DNA of 64,000 bases. Source: Brevundimonas sp. 357 (GTDB lineage: Bacteria > Pseudomonadota > Alphaproteobacteria > Caulobacterales > Caulobacteraceae). Within the stretch, counting starts at the first letter, position 1. Every line of letters starts with the position of its first letter. This document shows, one piece after another, positions 41,773 through 50,485 of this stretch. The position numbers and the translations under genes were made by a program. The notes beneath the pieces were generated by a model. It had not been told where the DNA came from, ran no database searches, and saw only the letters and a list, made by a program, of their open reading frames with translations. Location: NCBI RefSeq assembly GCF_003938605.1, contig NZ_RHWX01000002.1:124001-188000 (forward strand), given 5' to 3'.

Positions 41773-42969
41773 TTGGCCAAGGCTCCGTCCCCCCGCACCC
41801 CCAAGGTTCGCATTCCCAAGTCGCGCGTTCCGAAAAAGGGCGGCGGGGGCGGAGGCGCTAAAACCGGCCTCGGCGTCGGCCTGATCACCGCCGCCGGGAC
41901 GCTGGGCCTGTTTCTGGTCGCCGCTCTGGTGGCGTTCTGGGCGATCTACTGGGGACCGGGGCCGAAGGCGGCGGAAGGGGAGGCGACCATCGTCACCCTG
42001 CCGTCCGGGGCGGGCGTTCCGGCCATCGCGGCCAATCTGAAATCGGCGGGGGTGATCCGCTCGACCGATCTGTTCCGCGCGGCGATCAGCCTGACGGGCG
42101 CGGACCGCAAGATCCGCGCGGGCGAGTATGAGGTGCCGTCGGGCGCCTCTCTGGCGACGGTGGTGGGCCTGCTGGTCGACGGCAAGGCGGTGCGCCACTA
42201 CGTGACCCTGCCCGAGGGCTGGTCCAGCGCCCAGGCGGTGGACATCCTGATGAAGCAGCCGGTCCTGACCGGCGAGGTCGAGGTTCCGCCCGAGGGCAGC
42301 CTGTGGCCCGAAACCTATGAGGTCACGCGCGGCGAGACCCGCGCCGCTGTCGTCGCCCGTATGCAGCGCGCCGCCAAGACCAAGCTGGAGACGCTGTGGG
42401 CCGCCCGCTCGCCCGCCACGGTGGTCGCGACGCCGGAAGAGGCGGTCATCCTGGCCTCCATCGTCGAGAAGGAGACGGGCATCGCCTCCGAACGGCCCGA
42501 GGTGGCGGCCGTCTTCACCAATCGGCTGCGTCTGGGGATGCGGCTGGAGAGCGACCCGACCATCGTCTACGGCGTGACCAAGGGGCGGCCGCTGGGGCGC
42601 GGCATCCTGTTGTCGGAACTGCGCAATCCGACGCCGTGGAACACCTATCTGATCGACGGCCTGCCGCCGACGCCCATCGCCAATCCGGGCGAGGAGGCGA
42701 TCAAGGCCGTGCTGAACCCGCCGCGCTCGGAATACGTCTTCTTCGTCGCCGACGGCACGGGCGGCCACGTCTTCGCCCGCACCTATCAGGAGCATCTGCT
42801 GAACGTGGCCCGCTGGCGCGAGATCGAGCGCCGCAAGGCCGGTCTGGCGGCGGGGGAGACCGCGCCGGAGACCTCGCCTGCGCCGATGACGGACGAGGCC
42901 GCCGGCCCGGCCATCGCCATCCCGCCGGGCGCCAAGGTCATTCGCGTGCCGACGGAGGCCGGACGGTGA
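41773..42969 (+). CDS. mltG: Endolytic murein transglycosylase MltG
   Basis: MltG cleaves nascent peptidoglycan strands at the inner membrane and sets glycan length. A basic cytosolic N-terminus (KVRIPKSRVPKKGGGGGG) is followed by a membrane helix (about residues 35-58) and the YceG domain. The catalytic Glu lies in LASIVEKETGIASERP and the conserved ESDPTIVYG follows. It has 398 residues, longer than E. coli MltG because of both termini. It starts with TTG behind AAGAAGG and overlaps the next gene as GTGA. Confidence 0.95.
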   Translation: MAKAPSPRTPKVRIPKSRVPKKGGGGGGAKTGLGVGLITAAGTLGLFLVAALVAFWAIYWGPGPKAAEGEATIVTLPSGAGVPAIAANLKSAGVIRSTDLFRAAISLTGADRKIRAGEYEVPSGASLATVVGLLVDGKAVRHYVTLPEGWSSAQAVDILMKQPVLTGEVEVPPEGSLWPETYEVTRGETRAAVVARMQRAAKTKLETLWAARSPATVVATPEEAVILASIVEKETGIASERPEVAAVFTNRLRLGMRLESDPTIVYGVTKGRPLGRGILLSELRNPTPWNTYLIDGLPPTPIANPGEEAIKAVLNPPRSEYVFFVADGTGGHVFARTYQEHLLNVARWREIERRKAGLAAGETAPETSPAPMTDEAAGPAIAIPPGAKVIRVPTEAGR

Positions 42970-43853
42970 GCAACTTGATTTCAGGCATGACCGGCTTCGG
43001 CCGGGCGGACGGTGCGCTGGGCGGCTGGACTTGGACGGTCGAGGCGCGCTCGGTCAACGGGCGGTCGCTGGAGACGCGCTATCGCGGCCCGCACGGTTTC
43101 GACAATCTGGAACGGCTGGCCAAGGCGGCGGCTCAGGCGCGGCTGAACCGGGGGCAGGTGACGCTTGGCCTGCAGGCCAAGCGCGCCGAGGGGAGCGAGC
43201 CCGCGCCGCGCGTCAATGAGGCGGTGCTGGCGACCTATCTGCGGCTGGCGAACCAGTTGGCGGAGGAGGGGGCGACCCCGCCCTCGGCCGACGGCCTGCT
43301 GGCCCTGCGCGGCGTCATTGAAGTGGCGGAAGAGGACGAGGACGCCGAGGCCCGCGCCGCGCTGGAGGCCGCCATGGCCGCCACGGTCGAACAGGCGCTG
43401 GATGCGCTGAAGGCCTCACGTCAGTGCGAAGGCGAGCAGCTGACGCCGGTCATCCACGACTTTGTCGGGACCATTGAAGCTCTGGTCGCTCGCGCTGAGC
43501 TTGAGGCGTCGGCGCAGGTCGAGGCCATCCGCGAGCGCTTCACCCGCCGCATCAGCGAACTGGCGCCCGACGCGCCGGGTCTGGACGAGCGCGTCTTCCT
43601 GGAGGCCGCCGCCCTGGCGACCAAGGCCGACGTGCGCGAGGAGCTGGACCGGCTGACGGCCCACGTCGCCTCGGCCCGCGCACTGTTGCAGCAACCCCCC
43701 GCCGGTCGAAAACTCGACTTCCTGATGCAGGAATTCATGCGCGAGGCGAACACCCTCTGCTCGAAATCCGCTACGACCGCGCTCATCGGAATCGGCCTGG
43801 AGTTGAAGGCCGTCATCGAGCAGCTTCGAGAACAAGTTCAGAATGTCGAATAA
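42966..43853 (+). CDS. yicC: YicC/YloC family endoribonuclease
   Basis: A 295-residue YicC protein starting with GTG: MTGFGRADG and the SVNGRSLETRYR block at the N-terminus. Near the C-terminus KLDFLMQEFMREANTLCSKS is the family signature. E. coli YicC is an endoribonuclease involved in RNA turnover. The gene lies between mltG and gmk, overlapping both (4 and 11 bases), as in many alphaproteobacteria. Confidence 0.95.
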   Translation: MSNLISGMTGFGRADGALGGWTWTVEARSVNGRSLETRYRGPHGFDNLERLAKAAAQARLNRGQVTLGLQAKRAEGSEPAPRVNEAVLATYLRLANQLAEEGATPPSADGLLALRGVIEVAEEDEDAEARAALEAAMAATVEQALDALKASRQCEGEQLTPVIHDFVGTIEALVARAELEASAQVEAIRERFTRRISELAPDAPGLDERVFLEAAALATKADVREELDRLTAHVASARALLQQPPAGRKLDFLMQEFMREANTLCSKSATTALIGIGLELKAVIEQLREQVQNVE

Positions 43854-44484
43854 CCGCACCCCCCGCCGTGGCGTCCTGCTGATCGTGGCCAGTCCGTCGG
43901 GGGCCGGAAAGACCTCGCTGTGTCGCCGCCTGATGGCCGACCACAAGGGGTTGGAGCTGTCGGTCTCCATGACCACCCGCGATATCCGTCCGGGCGAGGT
44001 GGACGGCCGCGACTACAACTTCGTCAGCAAGGAGCAATTCCAGCGCCTGGTCGATGCCGACGCCTTCCTGGAATGGGCCGATGTGCACGGCAACCGTTAC
44101 GGCAGTCCGGCCGCACCGGTCGAGCGCGCGCTGGCGGAAGGCCGCGACGTCCTGTTCGACATCGACTGGCAGGGCGCCCGCGACGTGGCCGCCAAATGCC
44201 CCGGCGACGCCGTGCGGGTCTTCATCCTGCCGCCCAGCCTTGAGGAACTGCGCCGCCGTCTGGTGACGCGCTCTCAGGACGCAGAGGACGTGATCGAGCG
44301 CCGCGTCGCCAACGCCAAGGGCGAGATCGAGCACTGCGACGACTTCGACTATGTGCTGGTCAACGAGGACTTCGACCGGTCCTACGCCGAACTGGCCCAC
44401 ATCTATCACGCCGAGCGCAGCCGCCGTCACCGCAACCTGTGGGTCGACGGCTACAAGCAGGCGCTGCTGAAGGAAGTGGTCTGA
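43843..44484 (+). CDS. gmk: Guanylate kinase
   Basis: Gmk phosphorylates GMP to GDP. The P-loop SPSGAGKTSL and the GMP-binding SMTTRDIRPGEVDGRDYNFVS region are clear, as is IDWQGARDV. Its 213 residues are standard. It overlaps yicC by 11 bases and is followed after 5 bases by a deaminase gene, so nucleotide metabolism genes are adjacent. Confidence 0.97.
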   Translation: MSNNRTPRRGVLLIVASPSGAGKTSLCRRLMADHKGLELSVSMTTRDIRPGEVDGRDYNFVSKEQFQRLVDADAFLEWADVHGNRYGSPAAPVERALAEGRDVLFDIDWQGARDVAAKCPGDAVRVFILPPSLEELRRRLVTRSQDAEDVIERRVANAKGEIEHCDDFDYVLVNEDFDRSYAELAHIYHAERSRRHRNLWVDGYKQALLKEVV

Positions 44485-44489
44485 CGCCC

Positions 44490-44942
44490 ATGACCGAGGC
44501 CGAACACCGCCGCTGGCTGGCGCGCGCCGTCGATCTGGCGCTGGAGAACGTCAGGGCGGGCGGTCGGCCGTTCGGGGCGGTGCTGGTCAAGGACGGCGCC
44601 CTGGTCGCCAGCGGCGTCAACCGGATGCTGGCGACCAACGATCCCAGCTCTCACGCCGAGATGGAGGCCCTGCGTCAGGCCGGGCCGGCGCTGGGCGGCG
44701 TCGATCTGTCGGGCGCGATCCTCTACGCCAGCGGCCACCCGTGTCCCATGTGCTTGGCGGCGGCGGTGATGACGCGGGTCAGCGCCGTCTACTACGCCTT
44801 CAGCAATGCGGACGCAGAGCCTTACGGCTTCTCCAGCGCGGCGACCTATCAGGCCCTGGGCGTGACGCTGGACCCGCCGCCGCTGCCGCTGACGCAATTG
44901 GACGCGCCCGGTCGGACGGCGGCGGAGTTGTATGGCGGCTAG
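44490..44942 (+). CDS. Nucleoside/guanine deaminase (cytidine deaminase fold)
   Basis: A 150-residue zinc deaminase with the HAEMEAL motif (His ligand and catalytic Glu) and PCPMCLAA (two Cys ligands). Its length and GGRPFGAVLVKDG opening fit the guanine deaminase/TadA-like group. The tRNA-deaminase TadA is less likely because the C-terminus lacks its typical tail and because purine genes are adjacent. The exact base is not provable. It ends convergently, sharing CTAG with the next gene. Confidence 0.88.
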   Translation: MTEAEHRRWLARAVDLALENVRAGGRPFGAVLVKDGALVASGVNRMLATNDPSSHAEMEALRQAGPALGGVDLSGAILYASGHPCPMCLAAAVMTRVSAVYYAFSNADAEPYGFSSAATYQALGVTLDPPPLPLTQLDAPGRTAAELYGG

Positions 44943-45979
44943 CGGAAGGTCACGCGCACGCCCGGCTTGACCTTGGACGCCAACTGTTCGGCGTCCCAGT
45001 TGGTCAGGCGCACGCAGCCGCTGGAGAAGGTCTTGCCGACCTTGGACGGGTCCGGCGTGCCGTGGATGCCGTAGGTGTCGCGCGATAGGTCGATCCATAC
45101 CGAGCCGACTGGATTGTTCGGCCCCGGCGGCACGACGACCTTGCGGTCGCCTCGGTCATAGCTGACCCGGTCCGGGTCGTAGGTGTAGTTCGGCTCGGGC
45201 GCGACGCCGACGACGGTCAGATCGCCCGAAGGCGCCGGGCGCGCCGAACTGCCGATGGTGGCCGGATAGAAGGCCAGAAGCCTGTCCGCCGCGTCATAGA
45301 CCCGCACCGACCGCTCGGCCTTGTCGACGACGATATGGGCCACGTCGCCCGTCAGCTCGGTCTGGGCCACGGCGGCGACGGCGATGCTCTGGCCCGCCTT
45401 GCCGAAGTCGATGCCGGGGTTGAGCGCTTGCAGCAGGCCCTCGGTCATGTGGAATTTCTCGGCCAGCATCTCCAGCGGCGTGGCGTAGCCGACGGTCTGG
45501 AGCTTGGCCATGTCGGCCAGATCGGCCGGAACCTGGCCGATGAAGGGACCGGCCAGGTCAGCGGCGGTGATCGTATAGTCGGTCAGGACACGGCCGTCGT
45601 CGCCGGCGGTCAGGCGGCGGAAGACCTCGGCGTCCAGCACCCCGTCCTGGGGCAGGCCGGCGGCCTTTTCGAAGGCGGCGATCGCCTGGCGGGTGTTGTC
45701 GCCGCCCAGGCCGTCGATCACGCCGGGCGAGAAGTTGGCGCGGTCCAGCAGGATTTGGGCGCGCGCCGTCGCCGCGTCGGGCCGCGCGGGTTGACCCTCG
45801 ACGGGGGTGACGACGGTCTCGAATACGGCCGCCTCGACCGCCTGTCGGGTCAGGGGTGCGGCGGCGCCTTGGACGGCCGGGGGCTGTTCGGGCCTCGGCG
45901 TCTCGGCAGGCGATCCGCAGGCCGTGAGGACGGCCGCGACGAAGGGCAGGGCAGAGACGGCGAGGCGCGATTTCGACAT
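44939..45979 (-). CDS. L,D-transpeptidase lipoprotein with peptidoglycan-binding domain
   Basis: L,D-transpeptidases (YkuD fold) make 3-3 peptidoglycan cross-links or attach proteins to the wall. A lipobox LTAC (Cys about residue 21) anchors it. A peptidoglycan-binding domain lies around 70-120 (FSPGVIDGLGGDNTRQAIAAF). The catalytic segment is IHGTPDPSKVGKTFSSGCVRL with the nucleophile Cys. Its 346 residues also hold a LysM-like stretch in the middle. The upstream aminotransferase gene ends 36 bases before its start, on the same strand. Confidence 0.92.
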   Translation of the reverse strand: MSKSRLAVSALPFVAAVLTACGSPAETPRPEQPPAVQGAAAPLTRQAVEAAVFETVVTPVEGQPARPDAATARAQILLDRANFSPGVIDGLGGDNTRQAIAAFEKAAGLPQDGVLDAEVFRRLTAGDDGRVLTDYTITAADLAGPFIGQVPADLADMAKLQTVGYATPLEMLAEKFHMTEGLLQALNPGIDFGKAGQSIAVAAVAQTELTGDVAHIVVDKAERSVRVYDAADRLLAFYPATIGSSARPAPSGDLTVVGVAPEPNYTYDPDRVSYDRGDRKVVVPPGPNNPVGSVWIDLSRDTYGIHGTPDPSKVGKTFSSGCVRLTNWDAEQLASKVKPGVRVTFR

Positions 45980-46015
45980 GAAAGCTCCGAAGGTTCCGGG
46001 GCTTGTCGAACGCTT

Positions 46016-47173
46016 CTAGGCTGTCCGCTGTTCCTGTGCTTCCTCGGTGCGGGCGGCGAAGAAGGGCTTCAGACGGCTGAGGGCGTCCTCGATCTCGGGC
46101 GTCGAGACGGCGAAGCTGAAGCGGATGAAGCGGTGGCCGTTTACTGGATCGAAGTCGACGCCCGGCGCCGTCGCCACGCCGGTTTCGCGCACCAGCTTCT
46201 CACAGAAGGCCATGCTGTCGTTGGTCAGGTGGCCGATGTCCGCATAGATGTAGAAGGCGCCGTCCGGCGGGGCGATCGAGCGCAGGCCCATGGCGGGCAG
46301 GGCTTCAAGCATCAGCTCGCGGTTGGCGCGATAGACGTCGATGTTGGCTTCCAGCTCTTCTTCGCAGTCCATGGCGGCCAGGCCGGCGAACTGGCTGAGC
46401 GTCGGCGGCGTCAGGAACATGTTGCCCATGCGCGCGCGGGCCTGCTGGATTTCTTCTTCCGGCAGGATCAGCCAGCCCAGGCGCCAGCCCGCCATGCTCC
46501 AGTATTTGGAGAAGCTGTTCACCACCATGGCCTTGTCGTCGAACTGCAGCATGCAAGGCGTGTCGTGGCCGTAGGTGATGCCGTGATAGATCTCGTCCGA
46601 GATGATGCTGATGTTGCGCTCGCGGCAGACCTCGACGATGGCCTTCAGCTCATCCTCGGCGATGACGGTGCCGGTCGGGTTGGCGGGGCTGGCGATGATG
46701 ACGCCTTGAGGCGCGGGGTCCAGTTCGCGCAGGGCCTTGGCCGTCAACTGGAAGCGTACGTCGGGGCCGCAGTCGATCTCCTGCGGGACGATGTGCAGGG
46801 CCTTCATCGTGTTGCGATAGGCGACATAGCCGGGGCGGGCGATAGCTACGCGGTCGCCGGGGGCGAATCGCATGTTCAGCGCCACCACCAGGGCGGGCGA
46901 GGCGCCCGCCGTCATGATGACGCGCTCGGGGTCGATGACGACGCCGTAGCGGTCCTTGTACAGCTTGGCCACGCGGGCGCGCAGGTTGGGGCTTTCCCAA
47001 TAGCCGCCCGCCTCGGCGTCGACCACGCGGTGGGCCTCGGCGATGGCGCGGCTGGGGGCGCCGGTCGAGGGCTGGCCGAACTCCATATGGATGACCGTCT
47101 GGCCCTGCGCCTTCATCTCATGGGCGATGCGGCTGATGGCGATGGCGCGGAAGGGTTCGATTTCTACTGTCAT
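46016..47173 (-). CDS. Class I/II pyridoxal-phosphate aminotransferase
   Basis: A 385-residue fold type I aminotransferase. It shows HMEFGQPSTGAPS, MTAGASPALVVAL (PLP phosphate), ASPANPTGTV, SDEIYHGITYG and the PLP lysine in NSFSKYWSMAGWRLGW. These features fit the aspartate aminotransferase superfamily, but the amino acid is not determined. The ATG at 47173 overlaps the rsmA stop (ATGA), so it is translationally coupled. A longer frame into rsmA is a shadow. Confidence 0.92.
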   Translation of the reverse strand: MTVEIEPFRAIAISRIAHEMKAQGQTVIHMEFGQPSTGAPSRAIAEAHRVVDAEAGGYWESPNLRARVAKLYKDRYGVVIDPERVIMTAGASPALVVALNMRFAPGDRVAIARPGYVAYRNTMKALHIVPQEIDCGPDVRFQLTAKALRELDPAPQGVIIASPANPTGTVIAEDELKAIVEVCRERNISIISDEIYHGITYGHDTPCMLQFDDKAMVVNSFSKYWSMAGWRLGWLILPEEEIQQARARMGNMFLTPPTLSQFAGLAAMDCEEELEANIDVYRANRELMLEALPAMGLRSIAPPDGAFYIYADIGHLTNDSMAFCEKLVRETGVATAPGVDFDPVNGHRFIRFSFAVSTPEIEDALSRLKPFFAARTEEAQEQRTA

Positions 47174-47982
47174 GTCAAAGCGTCGGCCAATCTGAGGAAG
47201 CCCGCCACGTCGATGGTCTCGGCGCGGGCGTCGGGTTCGATTCCAGCGGCTTCGCACAGGGCGGCGCCGCCAAGTTGTTTCAGGCTGGAGCGCAGCATCT
47301 TGCGACGCTGGCCGAAGGCGGCCGCCGTGACCCGTTCCAGCCGCTTCAGGCGGTCGGGGGCGGGGCGCTCGGCGAAGGGTATCAGATGCACCACGGCCGA
47401 GGCCACCTTCGGCGGCGGGGTGAAGGCGGCTGCGGGCAGGTGCATGACGATGCGCGCCTCGGCCACGGCCTGACTGATGACGGCCAGACGGCCATAGGCG
47501 TCCTCGCCCGGCTGGGCCACCACGCGCTCGGCGACTTCCTTCTGGAACATCAGGGTCAGGGCGCACGGCGTCCACGGCCCCGTCAGCCACTTGATCAGCA
47601 GCGGCGTGCCGACGTTGTAGGGCAGGTTGGAGACCAGGTGCGCCGGTCCCTCGACCAGATCGGCTTCCTTCACCTTCAGGGCGTCGGCCTCGACGATGGT
47701 CAGGCGGCCCGAACCGTCGTCCAGTTCGGACAGCAGGGGGATGAAGCGCGGATCCTTCTCGACCAGCACCACCTTGCCCGCGTCACTCTCCAGCAGAGCG
47801 CGGGTCAGGCCGCCGGGGCCGGGACCGACCTCGATGACGGCGCGGCCGTCGAAGGGTCCGGCGTAGCGGACGATCTTCCGCGTGAGGTTGAGGTCCAGCA
47901 GGAAGTGCTGGCCGAAGCTCTTCTTGGCCGACAGGCCGTGGGCGTCGAGCGTTTCACGCAGGGAGGGCAGATGATCGTTCAC
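47170..47982 (-). CDS. rsmA: 16S rRNA (adenine1518/1519-N6)-dimethyltransferase
   Basis: RsmA (KsgA) dimethylates two adenines in helix 45 of 16S rRNA. Motifs: KKSFGQHFLLDLN, IEVGPGPGGLTRALL (SAM binding), VSNLPYNVGTPLL (catalytic NLPY) and AAFGQRRKMLRSSLK. From the GTG at 47982 it has 270 residues. A long frame reaching back through pdxA is not real. The order pdxA-rsmA matches E. coli, where both follow surA. Confidence 0.96.
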   Translation of the reverse strand: MNDHLPSLRETLDAHGLSAKKSFGQHFLLDLNLTRKIVRYAGPFDGRAVIEVGPGPGGLTRALLESDAGKVVLVEKDPRFIPLLSELDDGSGRLTIVEADALKVKEADLVEGPAHLVSNLPYNVGTPLLIKWLTGPWTPCALTLMFQKEVAERVVAQPGEDAYGRLAVISQAVAEARIVMHLPAAAFTPPPKVASAVVHLIPFAERPAPDRLKRLERVTAAAFGQRRKMLRSSLKQLGGAALCEAAGIEPDARAETIDVAGFLRLADALT

Positions 47983-47990
47983 GAGGCCTG

Positions 47991-49010
47991 TTAGCGCGCC
48001 GCGCGGGCGGACGCCATCTCGGAAGCCAGGCGGACGGCGGCGATGAAGCTGTCGGCGCGGGCGAGGCCCTTGCCGGCGATGTCGAAGCCGGTGCCGTGGT
48101 CGGGCGAGGTGCGGACGATGGGCAGGCCGAGCGTGGCGTTGACCCCGCCCCAGAAGTCCAGCGTCTTCACCGGGATCAGCGCCTGATCGTGATAGAGGCA
48201 GACCACGGCGTCGTAGCGCGCCCGCGCCTCTTCGTGGAACAGGGTGTCTGCGGGCAGGGGATCGGTGATGTTCAGCCCCTCGGCGCGCAGGGCCTCGGCG
48301 GCGGGACGCAGCACCGTCACCTCCTGCAGGCCGATGGCGCCGCCTTCGCCTGCGTGGGGGTTGAGGGCGGCCATGGCCAGGCGCGGAGCGCTGATGCCGA
48401 AATCGCGCTTCATCGATTCGTGGACGACGCGGGCGACGCGAGCGACGCGCTCGCCGGTCACCAGCTCGGGCAGCTGGTCGATCGGCACATGGATGGTGAC
48501 GAGGCAGGCGCGCAGGTTCTGCGCCGTCAGCATCATCACCGGGCCGCGCGTGCCGCTGAACGGGACGTCGGCGGTCAGTTCGGCGATGAACTCGGTGTGG
48601 CCGGGAAAGCGGAAGCCCGAGGCGTACATGGGCGCCTTGGCGATAGGCGCCGTCACCAGACCGCAGCCTTCGCCCGACAGTACCAGATCGACGCCACGCT
48701 CGATCCAATCGGCCACGGCGACGGCGTTGGCGGGCTCAGGCTGGCCCGCCGTCACGGGCGCGGGCGCCGGATGGTGCAGGACAGGGATGGCGCGGCCGAA
48801 GACACTGGCCGCATCGGCAGGGCTGATGACGGCTTCCACCGGCGGGCCCTGCGCCTTCAGCACCTCAGCGTCGCCGACCACGACGAAGGGCACGACCGGC
48901 GGTAAAGGGCCAGGCGCGGAGCCCAGCACCGACCAGGCGCGCGCGATGATTTCCGGCCCCACGCCGGCGGGGTCGCCCATCGTGACGATGAGCGGCCGGA
49001 CCATCGTCAT
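47991..49010 (-). CDS. pdxA: 4-hydroxythreonine-4-phosphate dehydrogenase
   Basis: PdxA oxidises 4-phosphohydroxy-L-threonine in pyridoxal phosphate synthesis. The 339-residue protein has TMGDPAGVGPEII, GHTEFIAELT, NPHAGEGGAIG and VCLYHDQALIPVKTL with the metal-binding His/Asp. It overlaps surA by 4 bases at its start and is followed after 8 bases by rsmA. Confidence 0.96.
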   Translation of the reverse strand: MTMVRPLIVTMGDPAGVGPEIIARAWSVLGSAPGPLPPVVPFVVVGDAEVLKAQGPPVEAVISPADAASVFGRAIPVLHHPAPAPVTAGQPEPANAVAVADWIERGVDLVLSGEGCGLVTAPIAKAPMYASGFRFPGHTEFIAELTADVPFSGTRGPVMMLTAQNLRACLVTIHVPIDQLPELVTGERVARVARVVHESMKRDFGISAPRLAMAALNPHAGEGGAIGLQEVTVLRPAAEALRAEGLNITDPLPADTLFHEEARARYDAVVCLYHDQALIPVKTLDFWGGVNATLGLPIVRTSPDHGTGFDIAGKGLARADSFIAAVRLASEMASARAAR

Positions 49011-50383
49011 TGCTTGATTTCGATCAGGGCGTCTTCGCGCAGATCGCGCAGATAACGCCGGCCCAGCATGGCGTAGTTCTGATTCTGCAGACGCGCCTCG
49101 ACCTGTTGCGACGAAGGGGCTTCCGGACCCCCCAGGCGACGGTCGCAGACGGCCAGCAGGTGGACGCCCAGCGGGGTGCGGACGGGCGTGCTGATCGAGC
49201 CGAGTTCGGCAGAGCGGGCGACCTGTTGGAACTGCGGCGCCAGGTCATCGACGTCGCTTTCGCCCAGGTCCGCGCCCAGCAGGCCGGTTTCCGAACGGGC
49301 GCGGTCCAGAATGTTGTCGCAGGTCAGTTGGCCGCGCAGGGCCTCCAGGCGCTGGGTGGCGGCGGCTACCTGGGCGTCGTCAGCATTTTCCGGCACTTCG
49401 ACCATGATCTGCTTCATCTTGACCATACTGGTCGAAGCGCCCGAACGCTTGTCGCGCATGTACAGGATGTAGACGCCGCCATCGACCGGGATGGGGTTCG
49501 ACAGCTGGCCGACTTCCAGCGTGTCCATGACGGTTTGCAGCGCAGGCTGAACCGTGCCTTGAACCACCCAACCGGCGTCGCCGCCACGCGCGGCGGAAGG
49601 AGCCGCGGAGAATTGACGGGCGACGGCCATGAAGGGCGCGCCCTGGATCATCTGCTGCACCAGTTGGCGCGCGCCGTTCACGGCTTCCTGCATGCCGCCG
49701 ACGCGAGCGGCCTCGATATAAATCTCACCAACCAGGTATTGGGGCTTGGTGGCGGATTCCGTCAGCTGACGCATGGCCTGATCGACCTGGCTCTTGCTGA
49801 CCCGCGCGCGGTCGCGGAAACGGCCGCCGACCAGATCGCGCCAGCCGACCTCGGTGCGAATCTGTTCGCGGAAGGCCGGAATGGCGATGCCGCCTTGCTG
49901 AAGGAAGGAGACGAAGGCGTCGGGGCTGGCGCCGGTCTGGCGCGCCATGTCCGCGATTTCGCGGTCGACTTCTTCGTCAGTGATCTTCAGTTGATCGAAT
50001 TTGGCGATTTCCTGGGCCTGCAGATGCTGCTCGATCAGATCGTTGAGCGCCTGCTGCTGGATGGCGGCGATGTTCTCTTCGGTCGGCTGCATCTGCGACA
50101 TGGCCATGACGACCAGCATCCGCTGACGCAGGTCGAAGCCGGTGATGATGCGGTCATTGACCGTGGCGATGATGCCATCGGCCATGCGGAACTGAGGCGC
50201 GGCGGTCGCGCGCTGTGGCGCTTCTTCCGCCGCTGGGTTCAGGGCGCCTGCGGCCGGTTGCGCCTGGGCGCCTTGCTGTTGAGGCGCGGGTGTCGAGGTC
50301 GCCTGAGCCCATGAAGGCTCCACGGCCGCAACGACCATCAGGGCGGCCAGTGCGGCTCCCGTAGAGTAACGCTTCAAACGCAT
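49007..50383 (-). CDS. surA: Periplasmic chaperone/PPIase SurA
   Basis: SurA escorts unfolded outer-membrane proteins to BAM. The signal peptide ends PSWAQ, then a Gln/Ala/Pro-rich linker and the SurA N-domain (ADGIIATVNDRIITGFDLRQR). A parvulin domain follows (FSAAPSAARGGDAGWVVQGT), then a degenerate second one ending TPLGVHLLAVCDRR. The 458 residues are near the E. coli length of 428. It lies downstream of lptD, its client, in the classic lptD-surA-pdxA-rsmA order. Confidence 0.93.
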   Translation of the reverse strand: MRLKRYSTGAALAALMVVAAVEPSWAQATSTPAPQQQGAQAQPAAGALNPAAEEAPQRATAAPQFRMADGIIATVNDRIITGFDLRQRMLVVMAMSQMQPTEENIAAIQQQALNDLIEQHLQAQEIAKFDQLKITDEEVDREIADMARQTGASPDAFVSFLQQGGIAIPAFREQIRTEVGWRDLVGGRFRDRARVSKSQVDQAMRQLTESATKPQYLVGEIYIEAARVGGMQEAVNGARQLVQQMIQGAPFMAVARQFSAAPSAARGGDAGWVVQGTVQPALQTVMDTLEVGQLSNPIPVDGGVYILYMRDKRSGASTSMVKMKQIMVEVPENADDAQVAAATQRLEALRGQLTCDNILDRARSETGLLGADLGESDVDDLAPQFQQVARSAELGSISTPVRTPLGVHLLAVCDRRLGGPEAPSSQQVEARLQNQNYAMLGRRYLRDLREDALIEIKQ

Positions 50384-50485
50384 CGTCAGTCCTGATTCCC
50401 TAAAGCGGTCCCAACCCGATGTGCGACGCCGTCAGCGCCGCCACGCCAGGGCGCACGTCCCCGTAAGCCGCAATGCACGCCATGC

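Noticed and set aside
45335..47473. A 712-codon frame opposite the L,D-transpeptidase, aminotransferase and rsmA
   Set aside because: Crosses three genuine genes on the other strand, and its composition is that of a complement shadow.
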